The notes beneath the pieces were generated by a model. That model ran no database searches. It saw only the letters and a list, made by a program, of their open reading frames with translations, and was not told the DNA's origin. A stretch of 55,922 nucleotides of DNA from Prevotellaceae bacterium UBA1710. Its GTDB lineage: Bacteria; Bacteroidota; Bacteroidia; Bacteroidales; Bacteroidaceae. Position numbers and translations under genes: made by a program. Of the stretch, positions 1 through 9,863 are shown piece by piece; positions within the stretch are counted from its first letter, which is position 1, and each line of letters starts with the position of its first letter. The DNA is taken from NCBI GenBank assembly GCA_002317355.1, contig DCJC01000078.1, forward strand, positions 1-55,922, written 5' to 3'.

Positions 1-780
1 GAGCCTAATACCCCTCTGCAAGAAAACAGAGGGAAAAGTGCCCACATCAAGCAGCAAGCTGGGGGGAAGAACACATGCTCGTATCAACAACAAAAAACTT
101 ATTTGCTGGCAATTGCTATAGTGTCCTAATCTGAAGACATAATCTCGATAAGATGGATAAAGTAACAAAGACCGTGAGCCCGATCATTTCTTCATTGGAT
201 AATATTCACACTTATATTGATGAGGTCCTAATACTGCTAGTCAAATAGATTCTCTTTCAAGCATTAAACTGAGTGGATGTTCTATATAATTAACATAAAT
301 TATTCATCATTCACGCTTTTCCGTTACATCAATTACTGAAAATCTTACTACTTATAGTAAAGCAATTTGCCGATCGGAAAAAGTACAAAAAATCTTTGAG
401 GATCTGTTGAAAAATGTATACTTTTGCAGTCGATTTAACAAAACCCCTAAAAATTATATAATGCAGCAAGTGGAAAATATAGGGATTCTTTAGATGATTT
501 TTTAGCATTAATATGAGAGTTCTTATAGTTACATTTATCAGATTTAAAGATATGATATTTTTCTGAAATTTTAAATCCCCACAAAATAGCATTTGCATAC
601 CAAATTATGGGGAGATACTAATAAAGAGAAAATGTGAGTACTATATTCCTATTCCATCTACAAATAAGTTATTCACATAACAAATTGAGGGAAAAGGGTT
701 AATACTTGAAACTTTAGTCAAATAATAATTAGGGGATTCTTTATAATCTTGATTAATTTTTCACATTCAATTGCATAACA
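1..780. other. Gene-poor left edge, no supported gene
   Basis: No open reading frame here looks like a real protein. A 31-codon frame at 153-248 (+) has plausible composition but no recognisable family and could be a gene remnant. A 7-bp hairpin (CCCTCTG / CAGAGGG, 12-18 and 27-33) is present with no T-run after it. The only clear signal is the orphan promoter at 395-426. The area may be the decayed edge of a lost gene or island; this is inference. Confidence 0.5.
395..426 (+). promoter_or_regulatory. Orphan Bacteroidota-type promoter
   Basis: TTTG at 395-398, a 20-nt spacer and TACTTTTG at 419-426 form a full -33/-7 promoter. Downstream there is only a 10-codon frame starting at ATG 461 (MQQVENIGIL then stop). 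The promoter therefore drives either a small RNA or the remains of a deleted gene. Confidence 0.55.
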
Positions 781-788
781 CAAAAAAA

Positions 789-818
789 GGCTTAACCCTC
801 AACACAGAGGATTAAGCC
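789..818 (-). terminator. Terminator of the SusCD-DsbD-YeiH operon
   Basis: Two 12-nt arms (789-800 and 807-818) with a 6-nt loop. On the minus strand they are followed by seven T (A-run at 782-788). The only imperfect pair is a G-U wobble in minus-strand RNA but a C-A mismatch in plus-strand RNA, which supports minus-strand use. Confidence 0.9.
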
Positions 819-894
819 CAAAATGAGATAACTAAATGATTTTTTAGCAATTGGGAATTACCATAAATAGTATTCTGCAATTCAAGGACTCAGG

Positions 895-1152
895 CTAACA
901 CTTGTCAACCAATTTCCAAAAACGGAACATCATCCATCCCCATCCAAGGAATAATGCGATACAGAGCCATAACATATATCCATATTCCATAGAACCAACA
1001 GCGAACCTGTCATATGAAGGGATGTCAGCATAATAGTAAGCACCTGCTCCAAAATCAAGTTCATCAACCAAACCGAGTTGGTTAGTCATAACAAACAAGG
1101 CTGATACAATAATCGCGATGTATGTCAGATATGTTATATATCTATATTTCAT
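895..1152 (-). CDS. Small two-helix membrane protein, function unknown
   Basis: An 85-residue protein I do not recognise. It has a hydrophobic helix at about residues 7-25, a polar loop rich in Tyr and Asp (about 29-55) and a second helix rich in Trp and Met (about 58-77), ending in a short charged tail. Its start lies one base after the stop of the YeiH-type transporter gene, and the operon terminator follows its stop, so it is the last gene of the seven-gene operon. Translational coupling to the transporter is likely from the spacing. It could be an accessory subunit of that transporter; this rests on position only. Confidence 0.7.
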   Translation of the reverse strand: MKYRYITYLTYIAIIVSALFVMTNQLGLVDELDFGAGAYYYADIPSYDRFAVGSMEYGYMLWLCIALFLGWGWMMFRFWKLVDKC

Positions 1153-1153
1153 A

Positions 1154-2539
1154 TTATTCTAATGAAGGTATTGGGAATATCACACCGCTAAGCAGTACCC
1201 ATACTGCAACGAATGTGAGTACGATGTTGAATATCTGTCCTACGAGATACAGCCAGAGCACCTTTCCGCCCTCCAACTGTTTCCATATCTCACGAAAATT
1301 GGTATCAAGACCAATGCTAGTGAATGCCAGGACGAATGCCCAGTTCTTGTATTGATCAAGCACTTTGTTGATTACACTAACTTCATCAGATCCAATGATT
1401 GGAAGGAAGATGAATGAAGCAGCTAACGAAGCGATGAAGAAACCTATGATGAACTTAGGGAAGCGATACCAGATTTCTGCCGCTGTTACTTTACTACCTT
1501 CCTGCTTCGTCTGGTAAACGTTGGTTGCAAAGAAGATTGCCACTGCAAAGGCTATGAATCCGATAAGGATATTTTGAATGCTCTTTACGAGGACAGCCGC
1601 TGTCTGAGCCTCACTGCCGAGAGTTGTACCAGCAACTACCACAGCACCTGTACTATCTACAGTACCACCAATCAGCGAGCCACCCATGATTGGAGTAAGA
1701 CCAATCCAACTGATAATAACAGGTTCAAAGACCATCATGAGAACAGTGAAGATGATTGACACTGACACCGCCATACTCAGATCTGTCTTCTTAGCTCTTG
1801 AAGCAGCACCAACAGCAATGGCAGCAGAAGTACCACATACACTTGTTGCAGTGGAGAGAGTTATGACAAGGGGTTTGTTATCAAGTTTGAGAATCTTAGT
1901 GCCGAAATACCACATGAAGATGATCACAATAGGTGTTACAAACCATGCGATCCCCAAACCGTAGAGACCGAACTTCGCGATGTTGCTGAACAATACAGAG
2001 AAGCCCATTACAACAAGTCCAATCTTGATATAGAACTCTGTCTTCACAGCATGTTTAAGCCAATCAGGAACACCAACGGTGTTTGAAACGAGGAGTCCAA
2101 CGATAAGAGCCCAGAATGCCCATTCAAGATATCTGTTGAGGGTATATTCGGCACTGATGAGACGAACCATAATAGCAAGAAGAAATAGAACCACAAAGGC
2201 AGGTATGTATTTGCGGAATGTATTTCCCTGCAGTTTGGCACCAACTGAGAAAAGTAATGTTAGGACAATGAAAGTAAGAGAGAGTTTTCCCCAGAAAGCA
2301 CTTGTAAACTGGGATAGGAATGGTACAACCTTACCCTTCTCAAGTTGTTCAGGAGTAAGGGCTTCCCATATATTAAATGTTGAGAACTTTAGCGCCGAGA
2401 AATCGAACAAGCCAGTATGTACACCAACTATACCAAGCCCGATGATAATAAATCCAATCCATACGGCAAGCCAGTCTTCCTTTTTCCAAAGATCACTCCA
2501 TTTGGTGCCTTCTGCTGTTACAATGTTATTTTCACTCAT
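1154..2539 (-). CDS. yeiH: YeiH-family putative sulfate/anion export transporter
   Basis: A 461-residue integral membrane protein with about eleven hydrophobic segments and the family hallmarks: Gly/Ala/Ser-rich stretches such as SVCGTSAAIAVGAAS and VAGTTLGSEAQTAAVLVKS. The family (UPF0324, PF03601) is named for putative sulfate export, but its substrate is poorly established. It is longer than the roughly 340-residue E. coli YeiH because of an N-terminal extension with a soluble head and extra helices. It lies 46 bp downstream of the rhodanese-thioredoxin gene and 1 bp before the 85-residue membrane protein. The neighbours (DsbD, rhodanese) support a sulfur-linked role such as removal of an oxidised sulfur product, which is inference. 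Confidence 0.85.
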   Translation of the reverse strand: MSENNIVTAEGTKWSDLWKKEDWLAVWIGFIIIGLGIVGVHTGLFDFSALKFSTFNIWEALTPEQLEKGKVVPFLSQFTSAFWGKLSLTFIVLTLLFSVGAKLQGNTFRKYIPAFVVLFLLAIMVRLISAEYTLNRYLEWAFWALIVGLLVSNTVGVPDWLKHAVKTEFYIKIGLVVMGFSVLFSNIAKFGLYGLGIAWFVTPIVIIFMWYFGTKILKLDNKPLVITLSTATSVCGTSAAIAVGAASRAKKTDLSMAVSVSIIFTVLMMVFEPVIISWIGLTPIMGGSLIGGTVDSTGAVVVAGTTLGSEAQTAAVLVKSIQNILIGFIAFAVAIFFATNVYQTKQEGSKVTAAEIWYRFPKFIIGFFIASLAASFIFLPIIGSDEVSVINKVLDQYKNWAFVLAFTSIGLDTNFREIWKQLEGGKVLWLYLVGQIFNIVLTFVAVWVLLSGVIFPIPSLE

Positions 2540-2585
2540 ATATTCCAGACTTTTGAGTTTATATAATTTAATTAATTTTGGTTAA

Positions 2586-3287
2586 TTAGATATTATCATT
2601 AAGAGCAGCCTCAATTTCTCCGCGATCAAGTCTGCCTTCCTTCTTCCACTTCATCTCACCATTCTTATATATGGCAATAGTAGGCATTGAGTGGATTTGC
2701 TGTTCCTTTATAAGTTCTACATTGTCATCAAGTTCTACACGAATAATTGATGCCCTGCCAAGATATGCCTTCTCAATCTCATTGAGAGTTGGAGCAAACT
2801 TTACGCAACCACCGCAATGGCGTGAACTAAAGTCAACAAGAACCACCTTATCTGAATTGATGAGATCGTGGAAATTCTTGCTGTCAACAATAAACTTCTT
2901 ATCAGTCTTCAGTGTCTCAATTTTATAACCAGAACCTACATAGTTTACGATACCTCCAGGCAAACCGTAAACCTGAGTGAAGCCTAACTCCTTGAGTTGC
3001 TTGGCAAACACGATACCACGACCACTTTGGATTGAGTAGGTGAAGGTTGGCTTGTTCTTATCCAATTTTGCAAGAAGTTGCTTAACGGCTTCTTTATCCT
3101 TAAGATCGACGTTAATTGCATTTGGAAGACGATTTACTGCAAACTCCTCCTTTGTACGAACGTCTATAACTTGTGCATCTTTGCCTGCCTTCTGTAAGGC
3201 ATCTGCAAACTCATGTACTGTAATCTGCTGTGCAAATGCAGTAAAACTAACTGCAAGAAATGTGATTAATGATAAAATCTTTCTCAT
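2586..3287 (-). CDS. Secreted rhodanese-like / thioredoxin fusion with inactive-looking rhodanese
   Basis: Residues 1-19 are a signal peptide (cleavage near AFA-QQ). Residues about 22-120 match a single rhodanese domain (VIDVRTKEEFAVNRLPNAINV), but the catalytic loop reads YSIQSGRG, so Ser85 stands where active rhodaneses have Cys. Residues about 130-233 are a thioredoxin fold with the redox motif HCGGC (Cys158, Cys161) and cis-Pro202 in SMPT. The protein is therefore probably a periplasmic thiol reductant or oxidant whose rhodanese half binds rather than transfers sulfur. It starts one base after the dsbD stop, so it is the likely partner that receives electrons from DsbD. Domain calls are firm; the role is inferred. 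Confidence 0.88.
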   Translation of the reverse strand: MRKILSLITFLAVSFTAFAQQITVHEFADALQKAGKDAQVIDVRTKEEFAVNRLPNAINVDLKDKEAVKQLLAKLDKNKPTFTYSIQSGRGIVFAKQLKELGFTQVYGLPGGIVNYVGSGYKIETLKTDKKFIVDSKNFHDLINSDKVVLVDFSSRHCGGCVKFAPTLNEIEKAYLGRASIIRVELDDNVELIKEQQIHSMPTIAIYKNGEMKWKKEGRLDRGEIEAALNDNI

Positions 3288-3288
3288 A

Positions 3289-5289
3289 CTAGTTCTCTTT
3301 TTTGTTATACGAATTAATACCTATTTTTAAGAATTCAATAAACTTGTCTATGTTCTCATCATAGCCGTATGATCCATTGAGAGGATTTCCTTCGTTGTCA
3401 ACAAGAACATAAAATGGTTGGGCATTACTTCCAAACTTGTATCTCTGCAGATAGCTCCACCTGTCGCCTACTGTGCGTAGCGTTGTGGTACTACCATCAG
3501 CTTCACTAACAGAGAGTTTCTCAGGAAGAGGTTGCTTATTGTCCACATACAACTCGATAAGCACGAAGTTATTCTCGATGAGTTCACGTACCTGTGGATA
3601 TGTCCAAACAGATGCTTCCATCTTTCGGCAGTTCACGCAACCAAGTCCGGTGAAGTCGAGCAACACAGGCTTGTGTGCTTCTTTAGCGAGCTTCATACCC
3701 TCCTCATAGTCTGTGGCTGTGGCCTTTATCTCATTGTCATACAATTTCCATTTCTGAGTACTCATTGGGGGAGTAAAGGCACTAATGGCCTTTACCGGAG
3801 CCCCCCATAAGCCTGGAATCATATAGCCTATGAAACATACAAGAACAATTCCCAATGCAATGCGTACCTTACTGATAGCAACTTTACCACAATGATCATA
3901 AGGAATTTTCACCAAACCAAAAAGGAACAAAGCAAGCCATGCGAAAAGAATGATCCAAATCGCGATGAAGATATCGCGTGAGAGAAAATTCCAACCGTAA
4001 GCCATATCCGCTACAGACAGGAACTTAAGAGCGAAAGCAAGTTCGATGAATCCAAGTACGATCTTGACAAGTACCATCCAACTGCCAGACTTAGGTGCCT
4101 GTTTGAGCAGTGTTGGGAACAGGGCAAAGAATGTGAATGGCAAAGCCAATGCGACAGCAAAACCGAACATTCCAACGGATGGGGCAAGCAATTCTCCAGT
4201 GGTGGCAACCTCCACAAGAAGGAATCCTACGATTGGACCTGTACAACTGAATGACACAAGTGCCAGGGTGAATGCCATGAGAAAGATGCTAAGCAATCCA
4301 GAGGTATTCTCTGCCTTGTTATCTACAGCTGAAGTCCAAGATGCTGGAAGAGTCAGGTCGAAGAGTCCAAGGAAACTAAGACCGAAGACCACAAGCAATA
4401 GGAAGAAGAACAGATTGACATAAGCATTGGTAGAGAGAGCGTTGAGTTGATTGGCACCAAACAGTATCGTAACCACCACTGCAAGAAACATATAAATAAT
4501 GATGATACTCAATCCGTATATCAGGGCATCCCTTACTGCCTTATTCTTATTGCTGCTTCTCTTGAGGAAGAAACTTACTGTCATTGGTATGATTGGCCAT
4601 ACACAAGGAGTGAGCAAGGCAACAAGTCCCCCAAGGAATCCAAGAAGGAAAATGGTGAGTAGCGAGGAGCTCTTGCCATCGATGTTATCTGTCACAGAAG
4701 AGGATTTGTTGAGTTTGCCAAAGACTGGTGTCCAGAGATTACTCTTTATCGCAGAACTGTCAGATACACTTACCGCAGAACAATCGGCAATACCCTCTAC
4801 AGAATCCTTATTCTGCTCATCTTTCGCAACTGTTTCTACCTTACCATCAAAGTTAAATTCAATACTTTGCGGAGGTAGACAACTCTCTTCGTTGCAGGCT
4901 CCGAACTGAAGATAACCTTTCAGAATATATTCGTCGGCAGTCAACTGCACACGCTGCACAAAGCGAACACTGTGCTCGAAGTATCTAACTTCCATATTGA
5001 AGTTCTCATCAAACGCCTTTATCTCGCGTCCTACGCCCTTCAACTTACCTATAAGCTTTACATTCTTGCTATCCTCAAGATTTATGGTTGCCTGTATCGG
5101 ACCATCTGGCGATTGTAGCGTAGAATAAACATGCCATCCATTATCTATTCTGCCATTGAAGACAATTTCCATCTGCTTCTCGCCAACCTGCTTTGTGTCA
5201 ACGAAAAAAGCAACCGGGGCTTTAATCTGAGCTATAGTTGATATAGCAATTAAAAATAATGTCAGTATATTGAATATTCTAAGCTTCAT
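3289..5289 (-). CDS. dsbD: DsbD-like thiol:disulfide interchange protein
   Basis: A 666-residue protein with the full DsbD layout. A signal peptide is followed by an N-terminal periplasmic alpha domain (about 25-145) with the exchange pair ACNEESC (Cys132, Cys137). The CcdA-like membrane core (about 208-500) carries Cys229 in LTPCVWP and Cys349 in SFSCTGP. A C-terminal thioredoxin-like gamma domain holds GCVNC (Cys551, Cys554). Such proteins pass electrons from cytoplasmic thioredoxin across the inner membrane to periplasmic acceptors. It sits 10 bp after susD and 1 bp before the rhodanese-thioredoxin gene. Placement inside a SusCD operon is unusual and suggests that the imported cargo or its binding proteins need reduction. 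Confidence 0.95.
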   Translation of the reverse strand: MKLRIFNILTLFLIAISTIAQIKAPVAFFVDTKQVGEKQMEIVFNGRIDNGWHVYSTLQSPDGPIQATINLEDSKNVKLIGKLKGVGREIKAFDENFNMEVRYFEHSVRFVQRVQLTADEYILKGYLQFGACNEESCLPPQSIEFNFDGKVETVAKDEQNKDSVEGIADCSAVSVSDSSAIKSNLWTPVFGKLNKSSSVTDNIDGKSSSLLTIFLLGFLGGLVALLTPCVWPIIPMTVSFFLKRSSNKNKAVRDALIYGLSIIIIYMFLAVVVTILFGANQLNALSTNAYVNLFFFLLLVVFGLSFLGLFDLTLPASWTSAVDNKAENTSGLLSIFLMAFTLALVSFSCTGPIVGFLLVEVATTGELLAPSVGMFGFAVALALPFTFFALFPTLLKQAPKSGSWMVLVKIVLGFIELAFALKFLSVADMAYGWNFLSRDIFIAIWIILFAWLALFLFGLVKIPYDHCGKVAISKVRIALGIVLVCFIGYMIPGLWGAPVKAISAFTPPMSTQKWKLYDNEIKATATDYEEGMKLAKEAHKPVLLDFTGLGCVNCRKMEASVWTYPQVRELIENNFVLIELYVDNKQPLPEKLSVSEADGSTTTLRTVGDRWSYLQRYKFGSNAQPFYVLVDNEGNPLNGSYGYDENIDKFIEFLKIGINSYNKKEN

Positions 5290-5299
5290 CTAAATCCAA

Positions 5300-6673
5300 T
5301 TAATTATCTGCAGTTAATACTTTATTCTGTGTTGTCTCACTAAGTGGGATTGGCCAAATATAGTTCTTATCAGTTGGCTCAACCTTGATCTCACGGAGAC
5401 TACCAGCTCTCTTCAGGAATGTCTCACCACGTCTGTGGATGTCTATAGAGCGGATGCCCTCTCCCAAGAACTCAAGTCTTCTTTCGTTGTAGATAGCATC
5501 ACGAAGCGTTGTGCCTGTGAGTTTTGAATCATCAAGAGCATCTACATTCTTTGGAATAGAACGTCTGCGAACCTGTAGCAATAGTTCCTTTGCCTCTGCC
5601 TCTTTGCCTGTGTTGTAGTATGCCTCAGACAGGTTGAGCAGCACTTCTGCATATCTGAAAACAGGGATCCAGTCCGTACCAGTTGAACGGTCTGTATACT
5701 TGGCAATAGTGATTCTGTCACCTCTTACGATTGAGAGATCTGAGATTCTCACATCCTGCTGCTGTTTGTATAGAGGATTGGCTGTTACACCGTAGTTATC
5801 ATCAATAGCTACATTGTTTCCTACATAATACGAACCTGCAAGCGAGTTCTTTTTCTTATCACTGTATGGGAATGAGAAGATATTCTCATTTGTGAGATAA
5901 GGTGCGATGAACACCGTTCTAAGATCAACAAGTGAGTATCCCTTTACCTTCTCACCCTCTGCGATGGCCTTGCTCCATTCCTCACGCTCAAGATAGATGC
6001 GTTGACGCAATGTGTAGGCTGCTGCTTTTGTTGCGTGGGTTATACCATTGAGTGTACCAACCTCATCACCTAAGAAGGATATGTTACTATCACTCAGGTC
6101 ACTCAGAATTTGGTTGTGAACTTCCTCTATCGTGCTTGCAGCAAGATCATTCTCTAAAGTCCTCGGAGTTCCCAGACGAAGAGGTACGCTCTTGGCATTA
6201 GGGTTTAACTTGTAGGTTCTTGCATAGAGCACATTGAGATAGTAGTAACTCAAGGCTCTTAAAAACAAGGCTTCCGACTTCACTCTGTCATAATCCTCAC
6301 CAATCACATTCTTGGCGTTTTCAAGATTGTTCAGGAATTCATTAACCTCACCTATTGTCTTGTACATATTATTCCATGCAGATGAAGATCCGGACACGGA
6401 AATATTCATATCGTATGAATTGAGTCCGCCGTTGTCGATAATTCTCTCAATATCCTCGCCTCTGTAGTCTGTTTCGAAGAAATATGATGGAATGCCACTT
6501 CCGAGAGTTGCGTACAATCCATCAAGATTAGCCTCTATCTTACTGTTCGAAGCGAATATAATCGAAGATGATGTATCGAGAATTGGCTCCTTTTCTAGTA
6601 TATCAGAGCATGATGTAGCTGAAAGAGTAAATAATCCAGCGGTTAATATCTTTATTTTGCTTTTATATCTCAT
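5300..6673 (-). CDS. SusD/RagB-family outer-membrane lipoprotein
   Basis: A 457-residue lipoprotein with a lipobox at SATSC (Cys22), expected to be anchored at the cell surface. Family features are the SusD-like N-terminal segment after the lipobox, TPR-like helical repeats with ALFLRALSYYYLNVLYAR, and the C-terminal region with FRYAEVLLNLSEAYYNTG and YNERRLEFLGEGIRSID. It is 20 bp after susC. SusD proteins lid the SusC channel and capture the ligand. At 457 residues it is on the short side for glycan SusDs, closer to RagB-type peptide or small-ligand binders. No glycoside hydrolase lies nearby, so a non-glycan ligand is plausible; the ligand cannot be read from the sequence. Confidence 0.95.
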   Translation of the reverse strand: MRYKSKIKILTAGLFTLSATSCSDILEKEPILDTSSSIIFASNSKIEANLDGLYATLGSGIPSYFFETDYRGEDIERIIDNGGLNSYDMNISVSGSSSAWNNMYKTIGEVNEFLNNLENAKNVIGEDYDRVKSEALFLRALSYYYLNVLYARTYKLNPNAKSVPLRLGTPRTLENDLAASTIEEVHNQILSDLSDSNISFLGDEVGTLNGITHATKAAAYTLRQRIYLEREEWSKAIAEGEKVKGYSLVDLRTVFIAPYLTNENIFSFPYSDKKKNSLAGSYYVGNNVAIDDNYGVTANPLYKQQQDVRISDLSIVRGDRITIAKYTDRSTGTDWIPVFRYAEVLLNLSEAYYNTGKEAEAKELLLQVRRRSIPKNVDALDDSKLTGTTLRDAIYNERRLEFLGEGIRSIDIHRRGETFLKRAGSLREIKVEPTDKNYIWPIPLSETTQNKVLTADN

Positions 6674-6692
6674 TGTTCGCGGATTTTTAATT

Positions 6693-9600
6693 TTAGAACT
6701 TTACATTAAGACCGAAAGTGAATGTTCTGGTCTGCTGTGGAAGATAACTATCGTCAAGACCACCACTGAGACTTGATGTTGAAGCAGAAACCTCAGGATC
6801 AAGACCAGAATAGCCTGTGAGGACAAACAGATTGGTTGCCTGTGCATAGAGACGAATACCTGAGATTTTGAGACTTCTAAGGAAAGGTAACTTCTCAAGG
6901 TTATAACCGAATGTTATGTTCTTGAGTCGGATGAAACCGCCATCCTCAACAAGGAAGTCCATAGGCATACCACCATTACCATTACTGATGTTATCGTTGT
7001 AGATTGGTTTTGCAAAGGTAGCATTGCGATGATTCTCAGTCCAGTGATCCTTATATACATCTACAAGGTTGTTACGGAAACCATATTGAGCAAGACGACC
7101 TTTTTGACCATTCCATACTTTATTGCCACCAGAGAACTGGAAATCAACTGTGAGGTCAAACTTCTTATATCTCAGATTGTTGCTCCAACCACCATAGAAT
7201 GTAGGTAGTGTGTTGCCTGCAGCATATCTTTCGAGATCAGAAGTTGAGACTGGTGTTCCATCACGATGGAAGTAGATTGCATCCTTCTCTGACATAATCA
7301 GAACTTCCAGTCCCTGCTTGTCGTAGAGGATTCGTCTACCAGTTTCCACATCCACGCCACCTGAGCGGTAGAGGTATAACTGACCTATTGACTTTCCGAC
7401 CTCTGTGATATTGTATGTTGTGATGATTGATTCTGCATTTCCAAGACTTGTAACCTTGTTCTTGTTTGTTGTGAGGTTAAAGGAAGTATTCCAAGTAAAC
7501 TTCTTTTTGTTGATTACATTTGCAGAAACCGACAATTCAATACCGCTGTTAACCATTGATCCAACGTTGCTTGTAATACTGTTGCTAGGAATACCAAGTG
7601 AAGGGGATGTCGGAGTATTGAGAATCAAGTTTGAGCCACTGATATTGAAGTAAGAGAAATCAATATCAACTCTATTCCAAAGATTTGCGCAGAAACCGAC
7701 ATCAAACTTCTTGTTGGTCTCCCATTTAAGATTTGTATCTGCAACCTGTGCTCTCTGATAGCCAGGAACCTCACCATTGAATATTGTACCATATGTAGTC
7801 TTTGAAGCATAGTCGCTGATACTTGTGTTACCAACAACACCCCAACCTATTCTGAATTTCACATCATCAATATTCTTCTTTAATGAACCAAAGAACTTCT
7901 CATCACTGATACGCCATGCAGCACTTGCTCCACCGAAGTTACCCCACTGATTATCCTTACTCAGTGCAGAGAATCCATCTCTACGGAAGTTGAATGAAAA
8001 AATGTAGCGTGACTTGTAGTCGTAGTTTACTCTGAACAAGTAACTGAACAATGCAGACTCACTTGCTTTATTGCCAATGCTCGCAATGTTATTGAATGCA
8101 CCCTCGAAAATATCATTGTCAAGATCAACCTGCTGTGAACGTTCTGCTCCCCATGCGTTACGCTTCTTCTCAAAGACCTCAACACCAGTAAGGAAGTCAA
8201 AGTTGTGAGCCTCCTTGATATCAAATTGATAATCAACTGTGTTGGTCCAGGTGTACTGATCTACCTTTGTTGATACATTAGCTGCATAACCTGCGGCAGA
8301 GTCCATACCAGCCTCTGGAGCGAAATAAGCACGATCTTCAATGCGATAGATGTTTCTACCAAACTGTGAGCGAAGAACCAATCCCTTGATTGGAGTGAAG
8401 TCAGAATTGAAATTATAGATTGTCTGCTGAGAGTTCTGCTTCACACCACTGCCAGTTTCATAGAAACTTGCAGCCGTTGACATCGCGATATTTGTAGTGT
8501 TTGGTCCACGACCTGTCTGACCATAGTATTGCCATATTGACCCATCATCAAAGAACTTTGGAATGTTTGGCGCATTATTAAGAGCTGACCAGAAAAGACC
8601 AAGCCCCGCACCTCCATAATAATTATTGTTATGATATTCATAGTCAGTGAGGTCGCTCTCACTAAGTGTCACCTTACCACCAAGACTGAGCCACTTGTTT
8701 ACCTTAGACTTGATATTTGCGGTTACAAGGTTTCTAACGAGTTTATTACCAATCTGAATACCATTCTGATTAAGGTGGTTTGCCGAAATGTAGTAAGTCA
8801 CATTATCATTACCACCACCAACTGATACTGTATGGGTATTTGACCATCCATCCTGTGTGACATAATCCTGCCAGTCTGTATCGACAACTTTTCCATTCTT
8901 ATCACGAATAAGGTTGAAAGCCTTGTTTCCGTAAGGCGACTCATAACCTGTTGTTAGTGAAATTTTATCTGTACCGTATCTGTTTGCAACTGCCAGATTC
9001 TTCATTGTCACATACTGCTCTGCATTCAGAATGTCATAAAGATTTGCTGCTGATGTAACGCTCAGAGTTCCCTGATAGTTAACCTGAACCTTACCCTTCT
9101 TACCCTGCTTTGTAGTGATGAGGATAACACCATTTGCAGCACGTGATCCGTAAAGAGCGGCAGCAGAAGCATCTTTAAGCACATCAAGACTCTCGATATC
9201 TGCAGGGTTGATTGTTGCAAGTGGATTGTTGGTTGTCATTGATGAATACTGATCACTTGCGATTGGCACACCATCAATCACATAAAGTGGCTGAGTGCCT
9301 GAGGTGATTGAAGACACACCTCTTACATGAACGATAGGAGCCTGACCGACAGCACCATTTGGAACTGTGATACTCACACCACTTGCCTTACCTGCGAGAG
9401 CAGTCTCAAAGCTGTTTGATGAAAGTTCTGTGAGCGCTTTGCCATTTACAGAAGAAACGGAAGTTGTAAGGTTTTCTCTCTTCTGTGTACCATAACCTAC
9501 TACAACCACACCTTGAATAGCGTTGAAGTTCTCTGCGAGGTCAATCTGGATTTCGTCATCAGTAACTTCGAAGATGCTTATCTCTTCGTTTTTGTAGCCT

Positions 9601-9863
9601 GTATAGTTTGCAACGATTGTTGTTGGAACAGCCTTGATAGCAAGCGAGAAGCGACCATCCACATCAGTTGATGCACCTCCTGCAATACCGTCCTTTGTCT
9701 TTACACCTACCACAGCACCGATAATCGGTTCATGTGTGCGAGCATCAAACACGATACCCTTCAATGTCTGCGCATTTGCGCCAAGTGTGCCGAAAAGTAT
9801 TGACACAAGAAGGGTTATGACATATCTGTGGGATATGCCCTTGTTAATAATATAATTTGGCAT
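6693..9863 (-). CDS. SusC/RagA-family TonB-dependent outer-membrane transporter
   Basis: A 1056-residue TonB-linked transporter. A signal peptide ends near residue 31. A carboxypeptidase-regulatory-like beta-sandwich covers about 33-110 (LKGIVFDARTHEPIIGA), followed by the SusC signature VVVVGYGTQKR (119-129). The plug domain includes VIDGVPIAS and LKDASAAALYGSRAANGVI, then a 22-strand barrel ends in a terminal Phe (GLNVKF). It imports large ligands with TonB energy in partnership with the SusD protein downstream. It is preceded by the binding-protein gene with a 173-bp spacer that contains heptamer-like repeats and no clear promoter, so readthrough from the upstream gene is likely. Confidence 0.96.
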   Translation of the reverse strand: MPNYIINKGISHRYVITLLVSILFGTLGANAQTLKGIVFDARTHEPIIGAVVGVKTKDGIAGGASTDVDGRFSLAIKAVPTTIVANYTGYKNEEISIFEVTDDEIQIDLAENFNAIQGVVVVGYGTQKRENLTTSVSSVNGKALTELSSNSFETALAGKASGVSITVPNGAVGQAPIVHVRGVSSITSGTQPLYVIDGVPIASDQYSSMTTNNPLATINPADIESLDVLKDASAAALYGSRAANGVILITTKQGKKGKVQVNYQGTLSVTSAANLYDILNAEQYVTMKNLAVANRYGTDKISLTTGYESPYGNKAFNLIRDKNGKVVDTDWQDYVTQDGWSNTHTVSVGGGNDNVTYYISANHLNQNGIQIGNKLVRNLVTANIKSKVNKWLSLGGKVTLSESDLTDYEYHNNNYYGGAGLGLFWSALNNAPNIPKFFDDGSIWQYYGQTGRGPNTTNIAMSTAASFYETGSGVKQNSQQTIYNFNSDFTPIKGLVLRSQFGRNIYRIEDRAYFAPEAGMDSAAGYAANVSTKVDQYTWTNTVDYQFDIKEAHNFDFLTGVEVFEKKRNAWGAERSQQVDLDNDIFEGAFNNIASIGNKASESALFSYLFRVNYDYKSRYIFSFNFRRDGFSALSKDNQWGNFGGASAAWRISDEKFFGSLKKNIDDVKFRIGWGVVGNTSISDYASKTTYGTIFNGEVPGYQRAQVADTNLKWETNKKFDVGFCANLWNRVDIDFSYFNISGSNLILNTPTSPSLGIPSNSITSNVGSMVNSGIELSVSANVINKKKFTWNTSFNLTTNKNKVTSLGNAESIITTYNITEVGKSIGQLYLYRSGGVDVETGRRILYDKQGLEVLIMSEKDAIYFHRDGTPVSTSDLERYAAGNTLPTFYGGWSNNLRYKKFDLTVDFQFSGGNKVWNGQKGRLAQYGFRNNLVDVYKDHWTENHRNATFAKPIYNDNISNGNGGMPMDFLVEDGGFIRLKNITFGYNLEKLPFLRSLKISGIRLYAQATNLFVLTGYSGLDPEVSASTSSLSGGLDDSYLPQQTRTFTFGLNVKF

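Noticed and set aside
12..33. Hairpin near the left edge as a terminator
   Set aside because: The stem is perfect but neither strand continues in a T-run, and no gene end is visible before it.
153..248. 31-codon plus-strand frame
   Set aside because: Plausible composition but too short and with no recognised family or promoter; kept only as a possible remnant in the gap entry.
329..598. 89-codon minus-strand open frame
   Set aside because: Low-complexity Ile/Phe/Leu composition, overlaps a plus-strand promoter, no family resemblance; likely spurious.
2079..2585. 168-codon plus-strand frame opposite the YeiH gene
   Set aside because: It is antisense to a clear membrane protein gene and has a basic, Ser/Arg-rich shadow composition.
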